A DNA stretch of 64,000 nt from Halorhabdus sp. BNX81 (GTDB lineage: Archaea > Halobacteriota > Halobacteria > Halobacteriales > Haloarculaceae). Below are positions 1-13,339 of the stretch, in pieces (the stretch's first letter is position 1; each line of letters starts with the position of its first letter). The notes below the pieces were generated by a model that ran no database searches, was not told where the DNA came from, and saw only the letters and a program-made list of their open reading frames with translations. The stretch is taken from contig NZ_CP107254.1 in NCBI RefSeq assembly GCF_029229925.1, positions 1,426,001-1,490,000 of the forward strand. Reading direction: 5' to 3'. Both the position numbers and the translations under genes were made by a program.

Positions 1-1699
1 CTTCCTCAAGTTCGCCGCCATAGGCGATCCCGGCCTCGACGATGAACGGATCGCCGCCGTGGACAGAGGCGTCCCGCGTGGATGCGGCGTAGAAGTCGGC
101 ATCGAACTCCTTGCGGAGCCCTTCCTCGACGAGCCGCTCGGAGATCGGGGCGAGACAGCCGGTCGGCGGCGCGATGATCTCGGTCTCACGCATCGCTTCT
201 AAGAGTTCGGCGGCCGCGTCGCGGTCGTCGGCAAGGGTCGCGACGTTCGGCACGTCGTCAGGGACCGTCGCCATCACGCTCCAAACCGCTTCGACAACGT
301 TCTCGCGGGCGGTTTCACCGATCGTCGCGTCGTCGTACTCCTCGGTGTTTTCGGCGGCTCGCTCGACGTACTCGGCGAGCTGCTCGCGGGTGCAACGGTG
401 GCGGTCATCCCTATCGGCGAACTTCGAGGCGATGCGGTCGGCCAGCCCTTCGATCGTCGCGTCGTCTTTTCGTTTGCTGGTGGCTTCGTCGACCAGGCCA
501 TAGAGGTCCGAGGCCAGCGTCTCGCGCTGATCGCCCTCGTCCGTGTCCCCGACGATCTGGGCCCAGGCTGCCGCCGTGGCTTTCTCCCGGACGGTGCTGC
601 CGAACGTCGTCCCGAAGCCCTCGGCGGCGGTTTCGGCTGCCTCGTCGACGATCGTACGGAGCTGGTGATGGGCGATCCGTTCGCGACCATCGACGGCGTC
701 GGCCACCTCACGGGCGAAGGATTTGGTGGCGTCTTTACCCTTGTTGGCGACGGCAGCCCTGACGGCCACCTCGACGTCACCTTCGTGAACCTGTGGTGGC
801 TGCCAGGCCATCTCGCGGCCGAAGTGCCGATCCCGGAAGTTGTCGAGGATCTTGTCCGACGTCTTCCCACCCACGCGGGTGAACTCCCCCTGCAAGAAGC
901 CGGACACGGAATACGAATCGGTGGCATCGAGCATCTTGAGTACCGTCCCGAGTTCGACGCCGTGGGGGTGGGGACGGATCTCTTCGGTCTCGGCCGGGAG
1001 ATCCGCGCCCTCGACGCGCTCGAACTTCGCCGGCTCGGCCATGTTCGGTTCGTGGAACTCGATACGGGCATGTGGATTAACCACGGCCGTGTGCTTGATG
1101 TAATCGTGCAGTTGCTGGCGCGCCCGGAGATTAGCTTCCAGTTCGAGTTCGATTCGCGTCCCGTGGGGGCGATCCCAGGCCGTCGTCTCGTCGACGTCGA
1201 TCTCGGGCTCGTTGGTGTCGGTGTCGATGATCAACTCGAAGTAGTGGGCCTCCTCGCTGCCCTTCGTCCGGGAGGTGATCTTGGCGGGCTTGCCGGACGT
1301 CAACTGCGAATAGAGGACGGCTGCGGAGATTCCGATCCCCTGCTGACCGCGATTCTGCTCCCGTTTGTGAAACCGGCTGCCGTACAGCAGCTTCCCGAAG
1401 ACTTTGGGGAGTTGTTCGCGCGTGATCCCCGGACCGTTGTCCTCGATGACCAGCCGGTAGTACTCGCCGACGTCCTCGATTTCGACGTAGACGTCGGGGA
1501 AGATATCGGCCTCCTCGCAGGCGTCGAGGCTGTTGTCGACACCTTCTTTGACGGCCGTGACGAGTGCGCGGGCTCCCGAGTCGAACCCGAGCATGTGCTT
1601 GTTTTTCTCGAAGAACTCGGCGATGGAGATCTGGCGCTGACTTGCGGCCAGTTCCTCGGCGATCCCCTCTTCGCCGAGCGTTGACTGCATCGATGGCAT
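1..1699 (-). CDS. top6B: DNA topoisomerase VI subunit B, 3' end cut by window
   Basis: ATPase subunit of the type IIB topoisomerase that relaxes and decatenates DNA together with Top6A. About 566 codons are visible and no stop is reached before the left edge; the haloarchaeal protein is about 800 residues. The GHKL ATP-binding fold is clear: [13 protein letters not shown] near residue 52 (Bergerat E/N box), EDNGPGI near 86, and [15 protein letters not shown] near 118. The N-terminus [11 protein letters not shown]...[17 protein letters not shown] is family-typical. Two in-frame ATGs lie 9 bases apart (1699 and 1690); 1699 is chosen because a TATA-like element sits about 32 bases upstream. It shares the top6B-regulator-gyrB-gyrA order typical of haloarchaea. 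Confidence 0.95.
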   Translation of the reverse strand, partial: MPSMQSTLGEEGIAEELAASQRQISIAEFFEKNKHMLGFDSGARALVTAVKEGVDNSLDACEEADIFPDVYVEIEDVGEYYRLVIEDNGPGITREQLPKVFGKLLYGSRFHKREQNRGQQGIGISAAVLYSQLTSGKPAKITSRTKGSEEAHYFELIIDTDTNEPEIDVDETTAWDRPHGTRIELELEANLRARQQLHDYIKHTAVVNPHARIEFHEPNMAEPAKFERVEGADLPAETEEIRPHPHGVELGTVLKMLDATDSYSVSGFLQGEFTRVGGKTSDKILDNFRDRHFGREMAWQPPQVHEGDVEVAVRAAVANKGKDATKSFAREVADAVDGRERIAHHQLRTIVDEAAETAAEGFGTTFGSTVREKATAAAWAQIVGDTDEGDQRETLASDLYGLVDEATSKRKDDATIEGLADRIASKFADRDDRHRCTREQLAEYVERAAENTEEYDDATIGETARENVVEAVWSVMATVPDDVPNVATLADDRDAAAELLEAMRETEIIAPPTGCLAPISERLVEEGLRKEFDADFYAASTRDASVHGGDPFIVEAGIAYGGELEE

Positions 1700-1726
1700 T
1701 CTCTATCAAATCAGGGACCGCGGTCG

Positions 1727-1736
1727 GGTTAAAGCC
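1727..1736 (-). promoter_or_regulatory. TATA-like element of top6B
   Basis: On the minus strand the bases read GGCTTTAACC, centred about 32 bases upstream of the ATG at 1699. This fits a near-leaderless haloarchaeal promoter. The assignment rests on position and composition only. Confidence 0.45.
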
Positions 1737-1768
1737 TTCCGGGTGGTCGATGGCTCGGCCGTTGGCGC

Positions 1769-2839
1769 TCACTCAGCGGCCTCGAGTGTGACCGTCCTGG
1801 CGGCGTATTCCTCCAAGAAGGCTCCGTGGCCGCCGACCGTCGTCCGTCCCTCATCGGTCTCCAGCACGAGCGTGTGTTCGATCGGGAACTCGTTCGTAAT
1901 CGGGTCGACGACCCCCTGACGGGTCGCGACGACCCGGCCGGTGACCGTTTCGGTGTCCGTCTCGGAAGCGGCCGGCGTCGCTTCGACCCGGGCAGTAATC
2001 GCAGTGTCATTTCGCAGGTGCAGCGTCGCCTGGAAAACGGCCTGTTCGATGCTCTCGTAGGTCCCCGGCAGCGACGCAGCATCGATCACGTACTGTTGGT
2101 CGGCGCTCGACCAGAAGTTCGCCAGGAACGATCCGAACAGCGTCGGGACGATCCGGTCCTGTACCAGCGAGATCGCGCGCTCGTCGCTGTTTGCGACCGT
2201 CATCATCTCCGAAGACGAGATGATGCCGAGTTCGTGATCGACGGCCAACATGACCGGAATCGGGACGTTCCAGCTCCGAACGACACTCGCGATCGGGCGA
2301 TCGTACTCGGTGAAGTCAGCTGGGTCCGAGTCGACGTCAGTTACCAACAGGAGGACGAACACGCCGCGGTCGACGGCAGCCTGTAACTCCTCGACGACTT
2401 GGGGGAGCGTCGAATACGGGATCGAGAGTGCAACACGTTGCTCGGCGTCGTCGATGTACTCGCCGATGCGTTTGACCACTGTGACCCGGGACTTGATGAC
2501 GTCGAAGCGCTGTGGGCGTGTCTCGGCTTCCGAAAAGCGGCGTTCGAGTGCCGGTTCGATTTCGTCGAGGCGATTCGAGAGGATCTCGATGACGTCTTCC
2601 GGTCGCTTGGCACGGATCTTCGTCGGGACGACGTGGTCGTTGACCTCGACGAATCCCTGATCTTCGAGTTCCTCACACACGCTGTAGACGTATCGCTTGG
2701 AAACGCCGGTCGCGTCGGCGATCGTACTCGCCTTTGCCTCTCCGTGTTCGAGGACAGCCAGATACGTCTGGATTTCGGTATCCGAGAGCCCGAAGTGTTC
2801 TAACTGCCGGGCAAGCGCCGAATCGTCGTTTTCGCTCAT
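1769..2839 (-). CDS. TrmB-family sugar-type transcriptional regulator
   Basis: Predicted 356-residue DNA-binding regulator. Residues about 15-75 form a winged helix (LSDTEIQTYLAVLEHGEAK...VSKRYVYSVCEELEDQGFVEV), the hallmark of TrmB. The region after about residue 115 (SRVTVVKRIGEYIDDAEQRVALSIP onward) matches the TrmB ligand-binding half, which in characterised members binds sugars; a beta-rich tail follows from about residue 265. It lies between top6B and the divergent gyrB promoter on the same strand as top6B, 69 bases upstream of it. The ligand cannot be deduced, and its place within the topoisomerase block may be simple synteny rather than regulation of gyrase. Confidence 0.85.
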   Translation of the reverse strand: MSENDDSALARQLEHFGLSDTEIQTYLAVLEHGEAKASTIADATGVSKRYVYSVCEELEDQGFVEVNDHVVPTKIRAKRPEDVIEILSNRLDEIEPALERRFSEAETRPQRFDVIKSRVTVVKRIGEYIDDAEQRVALSIPYSTLPQVVEELQAAVDRGVFVLLLVTDVDSDPADFTEYDRPIASVVRSWNVPIPVMLAVDHELGIISSSEMMTVANSDERAISLVQDRIVPTLFGSFLANFWSSADQQYVIDAASLPGTYESIEQAVFQATLHLRNDTAITARVEATPAASETDTETVTGRVVATRQGVVDPITNEFPIEHTLVLETDEGRTTVGGHGAFLEEYAARTVTLEAAE

Positions 2840-3057
2840 GCTTGGCCCTCGGAGGGGAACGGTCCACTTGATCGACGGTATCCTACCCGACCCGTCCCAC
2901 GACCCACCGGGAGATTGAAGACGGTTGCCACTGATCTGTTAGTCAGTAGCCCACCACACTGTTCGTTTGCCATGTTGGTACCTACTTTCGGCGCCGATCG
3001 TATAAATTGTTTGTATCATTTCTTCCCAAATCCACCGCACATGCCCGCGCGCACGTG

Positions 3058-7482
<4,425 letters not shown>

Positions 7483-7503
7483 CGATCCCCTGGGTGAATG
7501 TTC

Positions 7504-7974
7504 TCAGTGGAGGGGCGGATTGTATTCGTGTGGGACGAGCATCCGTCGAAGGTTCGTCCCGACTGCACTCCCGATCATGCCCAATATGCCACTCACCGGG
7601 ATCCACCCGATCCCACGAAGCGAAAACAGCCAGACAGCATTGGTCACACTCGTCCCGAGCTCTCCGAGTGCTACTCCGAGACTGTCAAGCCCGATGAGGA
7701 GGATCAAAAGCACCACGCTCCCGACCCAGATCATGACAGCGGCAGTGATCCCGATACGGAATCCGACCCCCCCAGCGGCGAAGGTGTTCTTTCCGAACTG
7801 AAACCCGCCAGCGAGTCCACCAACCGCCGGACTCAAGAGGGCTACATCGAATCGGCCGATAGACGCCCCGACGACAGCCGTCAGCGCCATGATCGTGAAC
7901 CCCACGACCACTGGGTGCGGGTTCGTACCGAAAACGCGGGTTTGGAGGGACTGCTGTTGAGCAGGGATGCTCAT
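7504..7974 (-). CDS. Four-helix membrane protein, paralogue A
   Basis: Unrecognised 156-residue membrane protein with about four hydrophobic segments (near VVVGFTIMALTAVVG, VALLSPAVGGLAGG, IGITAAVMIWVGSVVLLILL and VSGILGMIGSAVG). It is a clear paralogue of the next gene: both begin with a QSLxxRVF element, share GGLxxGFxFGK in the middle, and end in VGTNxRxxxxPxxYNPPLx. The start at 7974 is preferred over an ATG 39 bases upstream because a TATA box lies 24-30 bases before it, giving a leaderless transcript. It converges with gyrA (21 bases between stops). Function unknown. Confidence 0.75.
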   Translation of the reverse strand: MSIPAQQQSLQTRVFGTNPHPVVVGFTIMALTAVVGASIGRFDVALLSPAVGGLAGGFQFGKNTFAAGGVGFRIGITAAVMIWVGSVVLLILLIGLDSLGVALGELGTSVTNAVWLFSLRGIGWIPVSGILGMIGSAVGTNLRRMLVPHEYNPPLH

Positions 7975-7997
7975 ATTCGTGATTCTCAAAAAAGCAC

Positions 7998-8004
7998 TAT
8001 AAAT
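7998..8004 (-). promoter_or_regulatory. TATA box, leaderless promoter of paralogue A
   Basis: Minus-strand ATTTATA lies 24-30 bases upstream of the ATG at 7974, the standard haloarchaeal distance for a transcript that begins at or next to the start codon. Confidence 0.6.
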
Positions 8005-8184
8005 CTTTATCATTTTTGACCGTGAGAACTAGACAGAATGCGGGTACGTTCCTTCAGAGAATCGAACGAACGACTGAGTTCGATCGGACGGGTGGCAGTC
8101 GAATCGGTGTACCAACGGAGCTAGATAGTGGGTTGTCCCCGACGGACGAGCCGGGGGGTTCATCGCGGTCATTCCTTGATGGCC

Positions 8185-8763
8185 TCAGAAAAGCGGTGGA
8201 TTGTATTTATCCGGGATCACTGCCTGCCTGACGTTGGTCCCGACAATACTTCCAATCAGTGCGATCAGCGCACTTGCCGGAATGAAGAGCATACCGAAAA
8301 CGAGCAAAAATCCCATCGATATGCCGGCACTAAGTTCTTCGACGCCCGAGTCGCCTGTCGTTGCTTCGTCGACACCTGCTTCCCCCATATCCGATTCAGC
8401 CACGCCCGATTCTCCACCACCGATCCCTGACACGCCAGTCACGCCCGCGCCATCGCCGGTCGCGTCATAGACCAGCGCCCAGCTGCCACTTGCCAGCAAC
8501 ACTAGCCCGATGCACATGGCCAGGCTAGCGCCGATCAACCCGACACGCAATCCGAGCCCAGTCGTCGCTGTGCTGTGCTTGCCGAACAAGAACCCAGCGA
8601 CGAGTCCGCCAATTCCGGACGTAGCGAACAGGAGTTCCGGATTTCCAGTACCGATACTCAAAAGCCCAATCCCCAACATCACGGCAATGCCAGCGACAAC
8701 TGGTCGCCAGTTGTCGGTGAACACCCGTGAGTGGAGAGACTGAAGAAGGGCGAACAATACCAT
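8185..8763 (-). CDS. Four-helix membrane protein, paralogue B
   Basis: 192-residue membrane protein related along its length to the 7504-7974 product. Compared with its paralogue it has an inserted Gly/Ser/Asp/Glu-rich linker of about 45 residues (roughly 103-147, DATGDGAGVTGVSGIGGGES onward) between the third and last hydrophobic segments, predicted to be an extra-membrane, disordered loop. The start at 8763 is supported by a TATA box 22-30 bases upstream; an ATG 15 bases earlier is less likely. The two genes are about 210 bases apart, each with its own promoter, so they look like a tandem duplication rather than an operon. Function unknown. Confidence 0.75.
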   Translation of the reverse strand: MVLFALLQSLHSRVFTDNWRPVVAGIAVMLGIGLLSIGTGNPELLFATSGIGGLVAGFLFGKHSTATTGLGLRVGLIGASLAMCIGLVLLASGSWALVYDATGDGAGVTGVSGIGGGESGVAESDMGEAGVDEATTGDSGVEELSAGISMGFLLVFGMLFIPASALIALIGSIVGTNVRQAVIPDKYNPPLF

Positions 8764-8784
8764 GTCAATTAATATCACTCATCT

Positions 8785-8793
8785 TATATAAAT
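8785..8793 (-). promoter_or_regulatory. TATA box, leaderless promoter of paralogue B
   Basis: Minus-strand ATTTATATA sits 22-30 bases upstream of the ATG at 8763. It matches the promoter of paralogue A in sequence and spacing, so the duplication appears to have included the promoter. Confidence 0.6.
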
Positions 8794-8849
8794 CTTGTCC
8801 ACATTCGACCGTTTGAACTATACAGATCGACCCGCAACCGCTACAAACA

Positions 8850-9137
8850 ATGAGTACGATCAGACGGCTGGTCATCGACCTCCTGAAACCCAACGAGATC
8901 GAGAACGTCGAGTTCGCCCGGACGATCGCCGACCTCGACGGCGTCGAGGGGGCGAACGTCTCGCTGCTGGAATCGGACAAGGACGTCCAGAACCTCAAGA
9001 TCACGATCGAGGGAGAGGGGATCGACGACGGGAGCGTCACGACGGCGGTCGAGGACCTCGGCGGGACGGTTCACTCCGTCGACGAGGTCGTCTGTGGCGA
9101 TCGCATGGTCGAGGAAAGCGCGACCCACCAGGACTGA
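8850..9137 (+). CDS. DUF211 family protein
   Basis: 95-residue protein of the archaeal DUF211 family: it opens with IRRLVIDLLKPNE and continues VEFARTIADLDGVEGANVSLLE, ending in the GGTVHSVDEVV element of the family. The fold is ferredoxin-like (beta-alpha-beta repeats); related proteins form small homo-oligomers, and no biochemical function is established as far as I know. It lies three bases upstream of the VIT1-like gene in the same direction, so the two form an operon and may act together, perhaps with DUF211 as a cytosolic partner of a metal transporter (inference). Confidence 0.85.
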   Translation: MSTIRRLVIDLLKPNEIENVEFARTIADLDGVEGANVSLLESDKDVQNLKITIEGEGIDDGSVTTAVEDLGGTVHSVDEVVCGDRMVEESATHQD

Positions 9138-9140
9138 CCC

Positions 9141-9722
9141 GTGTCCTCGAGATTGGCCGACCTTCGGGAACTCTTAGAGGACGAGGACGTCCGCTCGATC
9201 TCTCGTCGATACTTCATCTCGAACGGCTTCGACGGGACGCTCACCACCATCGGCATCATCGTCGGTTCGTTCCTGGGTGGGAGCCAATCGAGCATGGAGA
9301 TCGTACGGGTCGTCGCTGGCGGGACCGTCGGGCTGGCCGCCTCCGGCGTCTGGAGCGTCTGGGAGATCGAGCGCGCCGAAAAGCTCGCCGAACTCAAGGC
9401 AGTCGAGGAGAAAATGCTCACCGGACTGGAGGGAACGGAACTCCACGAACGGAAAGGCGACGCCCGGAAGGTCAACGCCGCGATGAGCGGCCTCGGCCCG
9501 ACGATCGGGATGTTGCTCCCGATCATCCCGTATTTTTTCGTCGGCGTCACACTCTCGATGCTGTGGGCGACGGTCATCGGCGTGTTGATCGGCGTCTCCC
9601 TCCTGTTCGTCTTCGGGGCGTACATGGGGAACCTCTCGGAGCAGAACTGGGTCATCGCGGGGCTCCGGACCGGCCTCGTGGGTCTCGTCGTCGGCGGCAT
9701 TAACATCATCCTGCCTGGCTAA
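9141..9722 (+). CDS. VIT1/CCC1-family membrane protein (putative Fe/Mn transporter)
   Basis: 193 residues with GTG start three bases after the DUF211 stop. The N-terminus RRYFISNGFDGTLTTIGIIVGSFLGG and the first membrane segment match the VIT1/CCC1 family, which moves Fe2+ or Mn2+ across membranes. A charged amphipathic stretch (IERAEKLAELKAVEEKMLTGLEGTELHERKG, here described in two pieces: about residues 76-90 and 91-106) separates two hydrophobic halves with about five membrane helices in all. Substrate is not determinable from sequence. The GTG start is fixed by the tight spacing to the preceding gene and the absence of a nearby ATG. Confidence 0.75.
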   Translation: MSSRLADLRELLEDEDVRSISRRYFISNGFDGTLTTIGIIVGSFLGGSQSSMEIVRVVAGGTVGLAASGVWSVWEIERAEKLAELKAVEEKMLTGLEGTELHERKGDARKVNAAMSGLGPTIGMLLPIIPYFFVGVTLSMLWATVIGVLIGVSLLFVFGAYMGNLSEQNWVIAGLRTGLVGLVVGGINIILPG

Positions 9723-9753
9723 TCCAGGGTCCGACTCACTGTCAGTCGGACTG

Positions 9754-11151
9754 TTATGCCTGTGTGAGTCGGCAGACGGCCCCCGTCGAACCGACTAGCT
9801 GGCCCCGGTCACTCGTACAGACGTAGATCTCGCCGGCCCCATCGCGACCGAACGCCAGCACCAGCGAGCCGAAGCTATCATCGTCAACCGGCAGCGTCGT
9901 CGTCTCCCAGAGCCCGTCCTCCGTCGGTGTGCCGACGAACAAGGTCCCGTCAGCTTGCCAGTCGGCGAAGAGGTATCGATCACGAAGCCCAGGAATCGAC
10001 TCACCCGCGTAGAACTGCCCGCCGATGACCGCGACGCCGCTGACCGGCTGCCCGCTGTGAGGGTACTCGATAACCGGATCGAGCAGGGGTTCGCCGTCCG
10101 GGGTTTCGGTCGGGCAAGCATCGGCCGACGATCCGGGCGAGAAACACTGTGTTCCCTCACGGACGTTCCAGCCGTAATTCCCGCCGTTCGTGACGTGGTT
10201 GACCTCCTCGAAGCGGCCCTGGCCGACGTCCGCCGCGTACAACTCGCCGTCGTGAAACGCCATCCGCCAGGGGTTGCGCAATCCCCAGGCGTAGTACTCG
10301 GAGCGTCCGTCCCGGCCAACGAGCGGGTTGTCAGCGGGGATCTGATACGGCTCGTCCCCGGTGTCGGTGACGTCGATCCGGAGGATGCCCCCCAGGAGAT
10401 TCTCGGTGACGTCCTGTCCGTTCCCGCCCGCATTTGCATCGTACCAGTCCGAAACATGCCCGTTGCCGGTATCGTCAGCCCCGCCACCGTCGCCGACGGC
10501 GACGTAGAGGTGTTCCTCCGGCCCGAACTCGATCGCACCGGCGTTATGATTTGTCTGTGGCTCCGGGAGTTCGAGGATCCGCTGTTCGGTATCAGGCGCC
10601 GCGAGGAGTGCGTCCGTATCGAGCGTAAACGACGAGAGAGCAAACGTATGGGAGTACCCCTCAGGGGTTCCGGGTTGCGGTGGGGCACTGTAGCGGACGA
10701 ACAGGCGATCGTCCGCGGGATAGTCCGGGGGCAACGCAAAGCCGAGCAGCCCCCGCTCCTCGTAGCCCGAGACGTCGACCATCCGGTCCCGGAGGTCGAT
10801 CAGCGGTTCGTCCCGAACTGTCCCGCCCGAAACGACGTGGATCGTGCCGACCTGATCGGCAACGAGCAACACGTCGTCGTTCGGCAGGAACTCGACACCG
10901 ACAGGTGCCGTGAATCCGTCGGCGATTTGCTCGACACCGACGCTCCCCGGCAGGGCCCCCTCTTCAGGTTCACTCGGTGCTTCGTCCGTCTCAGTCGTCG
11001 CTGTTTCGCTCGGGGTCGATGGGGTCTCGCTGGCGTCAACTGTCTCACTGGTAGTTGGCGTCTCCGATCCATCGGAACAGCCTGCAAGTCCACCCCCGAT
11101 CGCTGTCATCCCCGCTGTGAGCATCTCCCGCCGAGTAAAATGTGAACTCAT
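9754..11151 (-). CDS. Tat-exported lipoprotein, PQQ-dependent-type sugar dehydrogenase
   Basis: 465-residue beta-propeller protein of the soluble aldose sugar/glucose-sorbosone dehydrogenase family. The N-terminus has a Tat signal (FTRREMLTAGM) ending in a lipobox, LAGC with C25 as the lipid-anchored first mature residue, followed by a Thr/Ser/Glu-rich linker of about 50 residues. Family motifs include ERGLLGFALPPDY, HNAGAIEFGPEEHLYVAVGDGG, and YYAWGLRNPWRMAFH. It should oxidise sugars or related aldehydes outside the cell using PQQ or a related electron acceptor, though haloarchaea are not known to make PQQ widely, so the cofactor is uncertain. Start at 11151 is fixed by the Tat motif. Confidence 0.85.
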   Translation of the reverse strand: MSSHFTRREMLTAGMTAIGGGLAGCSDGSETPTTSETVDASETPSTPSETATTETDEAPSEPEEGALPGSVGVEQIADGFTAPVGVEFLPNDDVLLVADQVGTIHVVSGGTVRDEPLIDLRDRMVDVSGYEERGLLGFALPPDYPADDRLFVRYSAPPQPGTPEGYSHTFALSSFTLDTDALLAAPDTEQRILELPEPQTNHNAGAIEFGPEEHLYVAVGDGGGADDTGNGHVSDWYDANAGGNGQDVTENLLGGILRIDVTDTGDEPYQIPADNPLVGRDGRSEYYAWGLRNPWRMAFHDGELYAADVGQGRFEEVNHVTNGGNYGWNVREGTQCFSPGSSADACPTETPDGEPLLDPVIEYPHSGQPVSGVAVIGGQFYAGESIPGLRDRYLFADWQADGTLFVGTPTEDGLWETTTLPVDDDSFGSLVLAFGRDGAGEIYVCTSDRGQLVGSTGAVCRLTQA

Positions 11152-11251
11152 GACATAGTTGTCCGGCCCGATGGAAAAAACGGTTCGTGTGGCGGCAGGA
11201 CGAACGCTGATCGCGAGGGGAAGGCGTTCACGACCGGCGACCGTCGTCAGG

Positions 11252-11755
11252 TCACCCGGAAAACTCGTAGAGGTCGTCGCCGACGTGGTGGATCGTGTCG
11301 ACGACCTTTCCTTCGTCGCCAAGCATTTGTGACCCGTCGACGCGTGCGCGGCCGACGGCCAGAATCTTGCCGTGGTTCTCCTCGCTGATGACGACCAGAT
11401 CGCCACTCTCGATCGAATCGTCGGCGTCGACGATGCCGGGCCGCATCACGTCGGCCCCGTCGGAGACAAACGAAATCGCGCCGGCGTCGACGGTGACGAC
11501 GTTCTCGGCGGGTGGATACGCGTTCGCGCCACGGACCGTGAGGAACGGATCGTCCGTGCTGTCCGGCGATTCGTCGTCGGGAACGTAGAAGACCGCGGGC
11601 TCGCCCTCGACGAGGACGACTTCCCAGTCGCTGTCCTCGAAGGTGACTTTCTCGTAGGTGTCGGCGTCCAGTTCGACGTCCAGTCCATCGGCGAGTGCGT
11701 CTTCGATCTCGTCGATCGCGTCGGCCCGAAGGTGGTGGCGGGATTTGACGTTCAT
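11252..11755 (-). CDS. PUA-domain RNA-binding protein (MCT-1/Tma20-like)
   Basis: 167 residues. The N-terminal half (MNVKSRHHLRADAIDEIEDAL...) is the pre-PUA domain and the C-terminal half, from about VTVDAGAISFVSDGADVMRPGI, is a PUA domain, as in the archaeal relatives of eukaryotic MCT-1/Tma20 that act in ribosome recycling or initiation. Its role in archaea is not established. A TATA box (minus-strand ATCGATTTAT region, about 11779-11788) lies 24-33 bases upstream, indicating a leaderless transcript. It is divergent from the RNB ribonuclease gene and 100 bases upstream of the sugar dehydrogenase. Confidence 0.85.
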   Translation of the reverse strand: MNVKSRHHLRADAIDEIEDALADGLDVELDADTYEKVTFEDSDWEVVLVEGEPAVFYVPDDESPDSTDDPFLTVRGANAYPPAENVVTVDAGAISFVSDGADVMRPGIVDADDSIESGDLVVISEENHGKILAVGRARVDGSQMLGDEGKVVDTIHHVGDDLYEFSG

Positions 11756-11834
11756 GTGCGATGGCTGGTCGCGAGTCGGGATAAATCGATTGTTTGTCGA
11801 AACGCCTACCTAGCGGGTCCCCGTAGCGGGTGCC

Positions 11835-13154
11835 ATGACCGCCCAGCAGGACGACGACCAGGCCGCCGCGGGCACGCCAGAGGGCCAGGGGCCCGTCGAA
11901 ATCGACGAGGAACTCGCTCGCCACCTCGAGAACAAACGGGAGGAGCTCTTCGAGAAGTTCGAGATCCCGGACGGATTCCCACCGGAAGTCCTCGAAGAGG
12001 CGAACGCGCGAACCGAGGACGTCGGAAGCGAGATCGAAGACGAGATCGACGAGCGCCGCGACCTCCGGGAGATGACGACCTGGACGACCGACCCGATCGA
12101 CGCCCAGGACTTCGACGACGCCATCTCGATCGAGCACCGCGAGGACGAGATCGTCCTGTGGGTCCACATCGCCGACGTGACCCACTACGTGAATCCTGAC
12201 ACCGCGATGTGGCGTTCGGCCGTCGAACGGGCGAACACCGTCTATCTACCGGGCTACACTGTCCACATGCTGCCGCCGATCCTCGCCGAGACAGTCTGCT
12301 CGCTGGTGCCCAACGAGGATCGGCTGGCCCACACCGTCGAGATGCACCTCGACCCCGAGAACCTCGGCTACGAGAACATCGAGATCTACAAGTCCGTCAT
12401 CCGCAGCGATGCGCGACTGACTTACACTGAGGCCGAGCGGCTGCTCGACGAACCCGAAACGGCCGAAGACGTACTGGAGGACCAGTCGGTCGACCTCGCG
12501 GAGAAGACCCAACTTGTGTGGGAACTGGCCGATCGGATGCACGAGCAACGGAAGGAAGACGGGTCGCTCGTGTTGAACCCCCGGCGCGACAGGGCACATA
12601 CCATCATCGAGGAGTGTATGCTCAAGGCCAACAAGGCCGTCACCCACGTGCTGATGTGGGAGCAGGGTGTCGAAGCGATGTACCGCGTTCACCCACAGCC
12701 CAGTCCCGAGGAGTGGAACGAGGCGCTCCAGGAGATCCAGGACCTAGACGGCGTCTCGATCCCGGGCGGGGCCTGGGACGATCCCAGACAGGCTGTCAAC
12801 GCAACACTTGAGGAGGCCCCAAAACGACAACTCGACAAGATCCAGTGGGCCGTCATGAAAGTGATGCCCCGGGCGAAGTATATGAACGACCCCTTCGGCG
12901 GCCACCACGCCCTGAACTTCGAAATCTACGGCCACTTCACGTCGCCGATCCGCCGACTCTCAGACCTCATCAACCACTGGATCGTTCACACCAACGACGT
13001 CCCCGAGGATCTGGTCGCGCTGTGTGATCGCGCCAGCGACAAACAAAAAGACGCCGAACAGTGCGAACGGGAGTATAAGAAGTTCCTCGAAGAAGTCGGT
13101 CTCGACCCGGCGGCGGTCAACAATCGCGGAATCGAGGTTATCGACGAGGAGTGA
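11835..13154 (+). CDS. RNB-domain (RNase II/R family) exoribonuclease
   Basis: 439 residues, a short form of the RNase II/R family consisting essentially of the RNB catalytic domain. The signature DPIDAQDFDDAISIEH (about residues 86-101) carries the aspartates that bind magnesium in 3'-5' exoribonucleases. Later family blocks include YTEAERLL and FGGHHALNFEIYGHFTSPIRRLSDLINHW, the conserved region near the active site. No S1 or cold-shock RNA-binding domain is present, so substrate handling must differ from bacterial RNase R. Stop at 13154. The N-terminal ~50 residues are acidic and probably flexible. Confidence 0.9.
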   Translation: MTAQQDDDQAAAGTPEGQGPVEIDEELARHLENKREELFEKFEIPDGFPPEVLEEANARTEDVGSEIEDEIDERRDLREMTTWTTDPIDAQDFDDAISIEHREDEIVLWVHIADVTHYVNPDTAMWRSAVERANTVYLPGYTVHMLPPILAETVCSLVPNEDRLAHTVEMHLDPENLGYENIEIYKSVIRSDARLTYTEAERLLDEPETAEDVLEDQSVDLAEKTQLVWELADRMHEQRKEDGSLVLNPRRDRAHTIIEECMLKANKAVTHVLMWEQGVEAMYRVHPQPSPEEWNEALQEIQDLDGVSIPGGAWDDPRQAVNATLEEAPKRQLDKIQWAVMKVMPRAKYMNDPFGGHHALNFEIYGHFTSPIRRLSDLINHWIVHTNDVPEDLVALCDRASDKQKDAEQCEREYKKFLEEVGLDPAAVNNRGIEVIDEE

Positions 13155-13247
13155 CCGCGCCGGCGACACGACAAGTGGACCTACAGGACAAGTATGTAAA
13201 ATCCGTCCGAACTGATTGGGTACGATACTTATGCTCTCTGGCGGAAT

Positions 13248-13273
13248 ACTACGATCGTAGTGAGAAGTTTAAT
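13248..13273 (+). promoter_or_regulatory. Palindrome plus TATA box upstream of crtB
   Basis: ACTACGATCGTAGT at 13248-13261 is a perfect 14-base palindrome. Seven bases downstream is the TATA-like TTTAAT (13268-13273), predicting a transcript start near 13296 and a leader of about 45 bases before the crtB ATG. A palindrome immediately upstream of the TATA/BRE is where a haloarchaeal activator or repressor would bind. The binding protein is unknown. Confidence 0.5.
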
Positions 13274-13339
13274 TCGCGTTGCAGGTGTCGTCACCATTAC
13301 AAGCGAGCCACTCTAACTGCGAGTCAACCGATTGTTGCT

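Noticed and set aside
274-1684. Long arginine- or valine-rich open frames on both strands opposite and beside top6B
   Set aside because: They are shadows of the top6B gene created by high GC; their composition (Arg/Ser-rich or Val/Gly-rich) is unlike haloarchaeal proteins, whereas the minus-strand frame gives a complete Top6B N-terminus.
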